Source: SZUA-370 sp034003955 (GTDB lineage Bacteria; Spirochaetota; Spirochaetia; Treponematales; UBA12059). Taken from it: DNA of 17,803 nt. Shown here piece after piece: positions 13,603 through 17,803 of this stretch (the first letter of the stretch is position 1; the number at the start of each line of letters is the position of its first letter). Made by a program: the position numbers and the translations under genes. The notes beneath the pieces were generated by a model. It worked only from the letters and a program-made list of their open reading frames with translations. It was not told where the DNA came from and searched no databases. The stretch lies in contig JAVEXO010000051.1 of NCBI GenBank assembly GCA_034003955.1, positions 1 to 17,803 on the forward strand, given 5' to 3'.

Positions 13603-14922
13603 GGCGTTGTACACGTACTCGGCTTCTTGTTTCTTGATCGTTATCCAGCTGTCTATCAGTTCGTCGGGGAAGGCTACTGCCAGGTAGCCTTTATCCTTGC
13701 GGAGCCCTGCTAGTACATGGAAGAGACCCGTTGGGAATATATTCTTGCTTGTTTCCTTGGTGGAGGCAAATCCAAGGGCAACAGGATCGAGCCCACGCTT
13801 GACGCCGTCGAGACCGGCTAAAAGCATGGCAGCAAGGAAGTAGTAGGCATTGGCCGTGGCGTCTCCCGTTCGGAATTCGATGCGTGCCTCTCCCTTCTTA
13901 AGATACCCTGGAATCCTGACGGCGGCGGCTCGGCTACCTTGAGCGAAGGTGGCCGAAACTGGAGCCTCATAGCCTGGCACGAGGCGGCGGTAGCTGTTTG
14001 TACTGGGATTGGACCAGGCTAGAAGGGAGCCAGACAGGGCGTGTGAAAGAACACCGGCCGTGTAAGCCAGGCCTGTCTCCGAAAGCCCGTACAGGCCCTC
14101 TCCAGGAAAGATGCTTTTTCCGCCCTTCTCCACGTATTGGTGCACGTGCATACCTGACCCGGCTATCTTGTACATTGGCTTGGGCATGAAGGTAACGAAG
14201 AGGCCAAGCTCCTCCGCTATGGACCGGATTATCCATTTAGACAGAACGACGGCGTCGGCGGCAGAATCCAGCGATATGAAGTTAAGTTCTATTTCTAGTT
14301 GTGACGCGGCTACCTCATGGTGATGGTACTTGACCGGAATGCCGGCGGCTCCCATCGCCTGTACGACCTCATTACGCAAGCGACCATAGCGATCCTCTGG
14401 TCCCATCCTATGATAGCCCTTGGACAGGCCAAAACGCGGAGCATCCGAATAGTCGTCCCCTATGCCTTCTGCGCTCTCCACATAGTAATACGAGTGTCCT
14501 GTTGTGGTTGAATACCTGACGTCGTCGAAGGCGTAGAACTCAAGCTCGACGAGCATCCTGGCGTCGTCGCCAACACCGCTGGCACGGAGCGCGTCCATGG
14601 CCTTGCGGACGACTGCCCTGGGATACTGCTCGAAGGGTTTGCCTTCTGTGGTCCAGACATCGCAGAAGGCATGGAGGATCTTGAAACCGTCCTTCTCTTC
14701 CAGAAAGCCGGTGCTCAGGTCTGGAATCGCGACCATGTCACTCTTATGAACCTGTGCATAGCCAAAATTGCTGGCATCGAAGCCTATGCCATCTTTGAGC
14801 ACCTTGTCGCTGACGTAGGAGCGCGGCAACGACACCGAACGAACTGATCCATGGATATCCACAACCAGCAGTGAAAGATAGTCCACCCCTGACATATCGC
14901 CTAAATACTTACTGAGCTTCAT
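13570..14922 (-). CDS. glnA: Glutamine synthetase, type I-alpha-like
   Basis: 450 residues. Family motifs in order: VDIHGSVRSVSLPR, DGIGFDASNFGY (Asp-containing latch), VELEFYAF (two metal-binding Glu), HHHEVAASQLEIEL (two more Glu), KIAGSGMHVHQ (catalytic-site His), STNSYRRLVPGYEAP (ATP/glutamate flap region), GSRAAAVRIP and EFRTGDATANAYYFLAAMLLAGLDG. The metal ligands are present, so ligation of glutamate and ammonia with ATP is likely. There is no NLYDLPPEE-type adenylylation tyrosine segment, which points to the I-alpha class. Some usually fixed residues differ: Asn-Gly-Ser-Gly is Ala-Gly-Ser-Gly, and RxPDxxxNPY is RTGDATANAY. A related gamma-glutamyl ligase is therefore an alternative. 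AGGAG lies seven bases before ATG. The gene sits between Hsp33 and the acyl-CoA synthetase on the same strand, and its 3' end is duplicated downstream. Confidence 0.88.
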   Translation of the reverse strand: MKLSKYLGDMSGVDYLSLLVVDIHGSVRSVSLPRSYVSDKVLKDGIGFDASNFGYAQVHKSDMVAIPDLSTGFLEEKDGFKILHAFCDVWTTEGKPFEQYPRAVVRKAMDALRASGVGDDARMLVELEFYAFDDVRYSTTTGHSYYYVESAEGIGDDYSDAPRFGLSKGYHRMGPEDRYGRLRNEVVQAMGAAGIPVKYHHHEVAASQLEIELNFISLDSAADAVVLSKWIIRSIAEELGLFVTFMPKPMYKIAGSGMHVHQYVEKGGKSIFPGEGLYGLSETGLAYTAGVLSHALSGSLLAWSNPSTNSYRRLVPGYEAPVSATFAQGSRAAAVRIPGYLKKGEARIEFRTGDATANAYYFLAAMLLAGLDGVKRGLDPVALGFASTKETSKNIFPTGLFHVLAGLRKDKGYLAVAFPDELIDSWITIKKQEAEYVYNAPVPQEYELYF

Positions 14923-15011
14923 GCCCGACTCCTATTGGTGAAGGATGCCTCCGTCACGCGCTTGAGCGGGACGTGATAGCAATAGTACGGTCCAGTACGG
15001 ATCGTTTCCTA

Positions 15012-15040
15012 ATTCTACAGAGTAGATACGGCTTGCGCAA
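15012..15040 (-). promoter_or_regulatory. Candidate glutamine synthetase promoter with palindromic -35 region
   Basis: On the minus strand TTGCGC (complement of 15035-15040), 17 bases, then TAGAAT (complement of 15012-15017). The -35 lies in a perfect palindrome CTTGCGCAAG, which could be a regulator site. The transcript start would be near 15005, leaving a leader of about 80 bases that carries two AGTACGG repeats (about 14983-14999). No sigma54 -24/-12 pair was seen. Confidence 0.4.
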
Positions 15041-15058
15041 GTAAAATTAACCGGCTCA

Positions 15059-15093
15059 ATTCATTAAATGATATGTCGTTTCATTTAATGAAT
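15059..15093. repeat. Perfect 13-bp AT-rich inverted repeat flanked by CGGCTC direct repeats
   Basis: ATTCATTAAATGA (15059-15071), nine-base loop, TCATTTAATGAAT (15081-15093). The motif CGGCTC occurs just outside each arm (15052-15057 and 15094-15099). It lies 11 bases past the Hsp33 stop and about 20 bases upstream of the candidate glutamine synthetase -35. There is no long T run after it on the minus strand. It could be an operator, a weak terminator for Hsp33, or a tiny inserted element with a target duplication. Confidence 0.75.
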
Positions 15094-15104
15094 CGGCTCG
15101 ACTC

Positions 15105-16037
15105 TTAGGTCAGTGATTTTACCATGTTTTCCAACTCTGACTTGGAGTACTCGTATATAGAGCCACAATTATGGCAGGTCACCTTGACGGGGAATGGTCC
15201 GTTCTCCGCCATATCCGCGACCTCGGCTTGAGGCATCGACAACAGATATGAGCCCAATCTGGCCTTGGAACAAGCGCAATAAAAACGTGTCGGCTTCTCA
15301 TCTAGATGGTTGTAGTCGAAGAAAGGAAATGACCTAAGACACAGATCCATACGTGTCGCACCCGTGGCTAGAGTCTCGCCGAATGCAGCCATACCATACA
15401 CGAGGCGCTCGACACGATCCAGGGCTTCGTCACTCGCACCAGGCAAGGCTTGCAGGAAGAGGCCTCCAGCCCCCGCAATCCGTCCTTCTGCATCAAAATG
15501 AAGGCCAATAGTAAATGATGTACGGGTCTGTTCTGAAATATGGTAATACCAGGCCAGGTCCTCGGCTATCCTTCCGCTCTTGAGAGCGGCGCTACCGGAG
15601 ACAGGCTCGCTCTTGCCTGCCATCAACCGTGTTAAAGACAAGGTTCCTGCCCCTATGAGAGGAGCTGTATCGAGGCTGTCTGGCTTTGAGATAAGTTCGA
15701 ATGGTGCCTGGAACAGGCGCCCACGCACATCACCGGCTGCGTTGCATTCAACGGAGAAGCCCTCTGCCGGGCCGTTGCCCTCCACTTTCATGACGATACG
15801 ATCATCGCCCTTGATAGTCGCTGACAGAAGAGATGCTGCGACGTAGGCCTTACCCAGTACCATAGTCTCTAGAAGCCCAAGGCCATGAGAGGCCCTCATC
15901 CTGGCCACCATCGATGTATTGGACGACAGAATACCTCTAATGGAGTCGCCTTCAAGCGTGAATATGGTAAGCCCATCGGGACAGAGCCCGGCGAGTCGTT
16001 TTTCTAGCAGCTCATCATGCAGGTCCGTATCAAGCAT
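15105..16037 (-). CDS. hslO: Hsp33 redox-regulated holdase chaperone
   Basis: 310 residues, close to the usual 290-300. The N-terminal Hsp33 fold includes SSNTSMVARMRASHGLGLLE, AYVAASLLSATIKGDDRIV, KVEGNGPAEGFSVECNAAG and VRGRLFQAPFE. A flexible linker leads to the redox zinc centre, Cys254-x-Cys256 in FYCACSK and Cys288-x2-Cys291 in TCHNCG. All four zinc cysteines are present. Family role: in reducing cytoplasm the zinc-bound protein is idle; oxidation with unfolding releases zinc and creates a chaperone that holds unfolding proteins. The start is strongly supported by GGGAGG five bases before ATG. It is divergent from the alpha/beta hydrolase gene, with a 70-base spacer, and followed by an inverted repeat. 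A clear sigma32-type promoter was not seen. Confidence 0.95.
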   Translation of the reverse strand: MLDTDLHDELLEKRLAGLCPDGLTIFTLEGDSIRGILSSNTSMVARMRASHGLGLLETMVLGKAYVAASLLSATIKGDDRIVMKVEGNGPAEGFSVECNAAGDVRGRLFQAPFELISKPDSLDTAPLIGAGTLSLTRLMAGKSEPVSGSAALKSGRIAEDLAWYYHISEQTRTSFTIGLHFDAEGRIAGAGGLFLQALPGASDEALDRVERLVYGMAAFGETLATGATRMDLCLRSFPFFDYNHLDEKPTRFYCACSKARLGSYLLSMPQAEVADMAENGPFPVKVTCHNCGSIYEYSKSELENMVKSLT

Positions 16038-16060
16038 CGTAGCCTCCCTATAAACGCTAG

Positions 16061-16068
16061 AGTATACT
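16061..16068. promoter_or_regulatory. AGTATACT palindrome, possible shared -10 of two divergent promoters
   Basis: The eight-base palindrome gives TATACT on both strands in the 70-base spacer between hslO and the hydrolase gene. Distances to both starts (about 24 bases to hslO, about 40 to the hydrolase) fit promoters. No good -35 is seen on either strand, so this is weak. Confidence 0.25.
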
Positions 16069-16107
16069 TAAAAAGACGCCTTTAAGGATATTGAAAGGAA
16101 AACACCC

Positions 16108-17520
16108 ATGCAGATCCTTGAGTTTTCATTCTGTCTGTTTGGTATTGCCGCGGCCTTGGCCTGCACCCTGCTTACATCCCTTGCCCCCGGTAAGCACAAG
16201 CTATCAATAATAAGCATGGTATTGACGGTAGCAATCATCCTCTTTCTTATCTTGGTTCTGCTTGAAAGAATATCCTGGCGTATCTATCCAGCCATAGCTG
16301 CACTCGTTGTAATACTTGCGCTCATAGTGATCGAAAGACGGCGTACTGATCCATCCTCGTCGCCACTGCGTCGGATACTTGCCGTGGCCTGCACCATCCT
16401 CAGTGTCCTGTCCATGGCCGCTGTCATAGTTTTTCCACTACGCAATCTACAAAAACCCAGCGGAAAGTACCCGGTAGGAACAGCCTGCTTCGTCGTCGTC
16501 GACCAGGGGAGAACCGGCATCTACCTTGACGAACCCGGCGTTCCCCGCCGCCTCATGGCCCAAGCATGGTACCCTGCTGCTCCTAGAGCCAACGATTACC
16601 CGCGAGCCCGATGGATACCCGACCAAGGGGTAGCCAAAGCCTATGCCCAGTATGCAAGTCTTCCGGCATTCATCATGTCCCACGTAAGGCTCATCAAGGC
16701 TAACGGTAGGATAGGCGCTCCGGCAGCAGTAGATACAGGAACGATGCCGGTAGTTGTCATATCGCACGGGTGGACCGGTGCGAGAGCAATGCACACTGAC
16801 CTGGCTGAGGAACTCGCCAGCAGGGGCATAGTTGCCATCGCCATAGACCACCCTTATGGCGCCTTGTCTGTAGGCTTTCCAGACGGCCAGGTAGTGCCCT
16901 TGTTTGCAGGAGCTCTTCCTCAGCGTAAGGACGGAGACGCCGCCTTCGATATGGCTGCATCCAGGCTTGTAGCCACCTATGCCGACGACATCGCAGCCGT
17001 GGTTGATCATGTTCGTACTAACGACACAATTAATGAACTAAAAGGGAGGCTCAATCCAGACAGGATAGCCCTGATTGGCCACTCTACCGGCGGAGGGGCA
17101 GCCGCTCTCGCCGCCATCAACGACAGCAGACTAGCTGGCATAGTAGGACTCGACGCATGGCTAGAACCTCTAGGACAACGTGTAGATCTGGGACTCCAGG
17201 CGGCTCAGTTGCACATAGGCAGCGCCTCCTGGAAGGGAGGCCCCAATGCCGTCATCCTCGAGCGCTTTCGTAAGGCCAGCGGGCAATGGGACGGTTTTAG
17301 AATAGAAGACTCAGGCCATGCCGACTTCGCCATGATACGTCATATTACATCGGCGGGATCCATCATGGGCCTTGCAGGCACCTTGAACGGTTTCCGTTTC
17401 GCCGACAGCGTTACGCCCATCGTGTGCAATTGGATACAAGCTATCCTGCTGTATGGTCCCAAGGAGGCCCGGAACAGTGTTAGCCAGCCATCGCCGGCCC
17501 TGCCTGCCTATAGGGAGTAG
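16108..17520 (+). CDS. Membrane-anchored alpha/beta hydrolase, platelet-activating-factor acetylhydrolase-like
   Basis: 470 residues. Four hydrophobic segments (about 8-26, 33-52, 58-76 and 89-110) form an N-terminal membrane domain, followed by a soluble alpha/beta hydrolase domain. The hydrolase part begins with RLMAQAWYPA, like PAF-acetylhydrolase and its bacterial relatives. VVVISHGWTG provides the oxyanion loop, GHSTGGG holds nucleophile Ser326, GLDAWLEP holds Asp349, and EDSGHADF holds His404, so the catalytic triad is complete. With four segments and a cytoplasmic N-terminus, the catalytic domain would lie on the cytoplasmic side unless the topology is reversed. Substrates in this family are short-chain or oxidised phospholipid esters, or other small esters; the real one is unknown. 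The start is supported by AAGGA about nine bases before ATG. It stands alone on the plus strand, divergent from hslO. Confidence 0.85.
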   Translation: MQILEFSFCLFGIAAALACTLLTSLAPGKHKLSIISMVLTVAIILFLILVLLERISWRIYPAIAALVVILALIVIERRRTDPSSSPLRRILAVACTILSVLSMAAVIVFPLRNLQKPSGKYPVGTACFVVVDQGRTGIYLDEPGVPRRLMAQAWYPAAPRANDYPRARWIPDQGVAKAYAQYASLPAFIMSHVRLIKANGRIGAPAAVDTGTMPVVVISHGWTGARAMHTDLAEELASRGIVAIAIDHPYGALSVGFPDGQVVPLFAGALPQRKDGDAAFDMAASRLVATYADDIAAVVDHVRTNDTINELKGRLNPDRIALIGHSTGGGAAALAAINDSRLAGIVGLDAWLEPLGQRVDLGLQAAQLHIGSASWKGGPNAVILERFRKASGQWDGFRIEDSGHADFAMIRHITSAGSIMGLAGTLNGFRFADSVTPIVCNWIQAILLYGPKEARNSVSQPSPALPAYRE

Positions 17521-17535
17521 CAATTCAATGAAATG

Positions 17536-17567
17536 AGACGTCCATACCGTCTATATTTAAATTTTTT
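17536..17567 (+). terminator. Weak rho-independent terminator candidate after the hydrolase gene
   Basis: AGACG (17536-17540), seven-base loop, CGTCT (17548-17552), then an A/T tail ending in six T residues. The stem is only five pairs and the T run is displaced, so efficiency would be low. Confidence 0.3.
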
Positions 17568-17690
17568 ATAAAAAAAGAAATATTTATCTGCGTATTTTTT
17601 TATATGACGCTATATACTATTAAGACATAAGCATTCTGTCTCGTTAATTTATAATTAATAATTAATAATAGAAACATCATTTTATTTGAC
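17545..17690. other. Very AT-rich spacer with homopolymer tracts and a 7-base tandem repeat
   Basis: Between the hydrolase stop and the next gene the sequence turns sharply AT-rich, unlike the GC-rich genes around it. It contains A7 and T7 runs and nearly three tandem copies of ATAATTA (about 17651-17670). A TATAAT occurs at 17650-17655 without a good -35. It may act as curved DNA or an UP-type element for the gene at 17723. No coding frame was recognised in it. Confidence 0.6.
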
Positions 17691-17722
17691 CTCGTGCAGC
17701 CTCAGAGGTGGAAGGAACATCG

Positions 17723-17803
17723 ATGCACTTTTCCATTGGACGAAAAGCGGTGGTCTTGGCGTATGCGGTGGCATTCACGGTAGTCTCGTCAATGCCCGTC
17801 AAT
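17723..17803 (+). CDS. Start of a probable exported or membrane protein, truncated by the window edge
   Basis: 27 codons are visible. The ATG is preceded by GGAAGGA about six bases upstream, a good ribosome-binding site. The protein begins MHFSIGRKAVVLAYAV and continues with hydrophobic and small residues to the window end: a short basic n-region followed by a hydrophobic stretch, typical of a signal peptide or first transmembrane helix. The function cannot be told. The AT-rich block just upstream would carry its promoter. Confidence 0.6.
   Translation, partial: MHFSIGRKAVVLAYAVAFTVVSSMPVN

Noticed and set aside
16447..17010. 187-codon minus-strand frame opposite the hydrolase
   Set aside because: Antisense to a gene with a full catalytic triad; no domain or start signal.

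Overview
This window is chromosomal DNA, mostly GC-rich, from a bacterium with an outer-membrane style lipoprotein and anaerobe-type metabolism. Gene content (B12-binding-type radical SAM enzyme, ADP-forming acyl-CoA synthetase, anaerobic-type glycerol-3-phosphate dehydrogenase, cyclic-nucleotide/GGDEF regulators beside lysS, type I-alpha glutamine synthetase, Hsp33) would fit a free-living or gut spirochaete. That placement is inferred from overall resemblance and is not proven. LysRS here is class II, unlike the class I enzyme of Borrelia and Treponema pallidum. No tRNA, rRNA, CRISPR array, transposase or prophage gene was recognised.

Layout. Positions 1-2357 run on the minus strand: a membrane-anchored PD-(D/E)XK nuclease, a winged-helix regulator preceded by a perfect palindromic operator, a secreted DNase I-like lipoprotein and the first codons of a GlpA-type FAD dehydrogenase. 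Positions 2399-4866 run on the plus strand: a sirtuin followed two bases later by a radical SAM protein. From 9657 down to 4874 a minus-strand block carries lysS, two overlapping cNMP-domain/GGDEF proteins (one degenerate, one apparently active) and a FemAB-like/DUF482 protein.

The stretch from about 9800 to 11124 is foreign-looking. An AT-richer plus-strand methyltransferase of the cyclopropane-fatty-acid-synthase superfamily sits next to a start-less open frame on the minus strand that keeps its own terminator, most simply the tail of a truncated gene. Positions 11131-16037 return to the minus strand: Hsp33, glutamine synthetase and a beta-alpha fused ADP-forming acyl-CoA synthetase. The 3' end of the glutamine synthetase gene is duplicated exactly 120 bases downstream, in the same frame, with two GC-rich hairpins between the copies. 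An AT-rich 13-bp inverted repeat lies upstream of glutamine synthetase. Positions 16108-17520 on the plus strand encode a polytopic membrane alpha/beta hydrolase like platelet-activating-factor acetylhydrolase. A very AT-rich spacer and the start of a probable exported protein close the window.

No complete new defence or mobile system was found. The best leads are the in-frame duplicated glutamine synthetase terminus with its palindromic insert, the methyltransferase/relic junction, the regulator palindrome next to two nucleases, the active/degenerate GGDEF pair, and several genes with no Shine-Dalgarno sequence but a -10-like box 6-9 bases before ATG, which suggests leaderless mRNAs.
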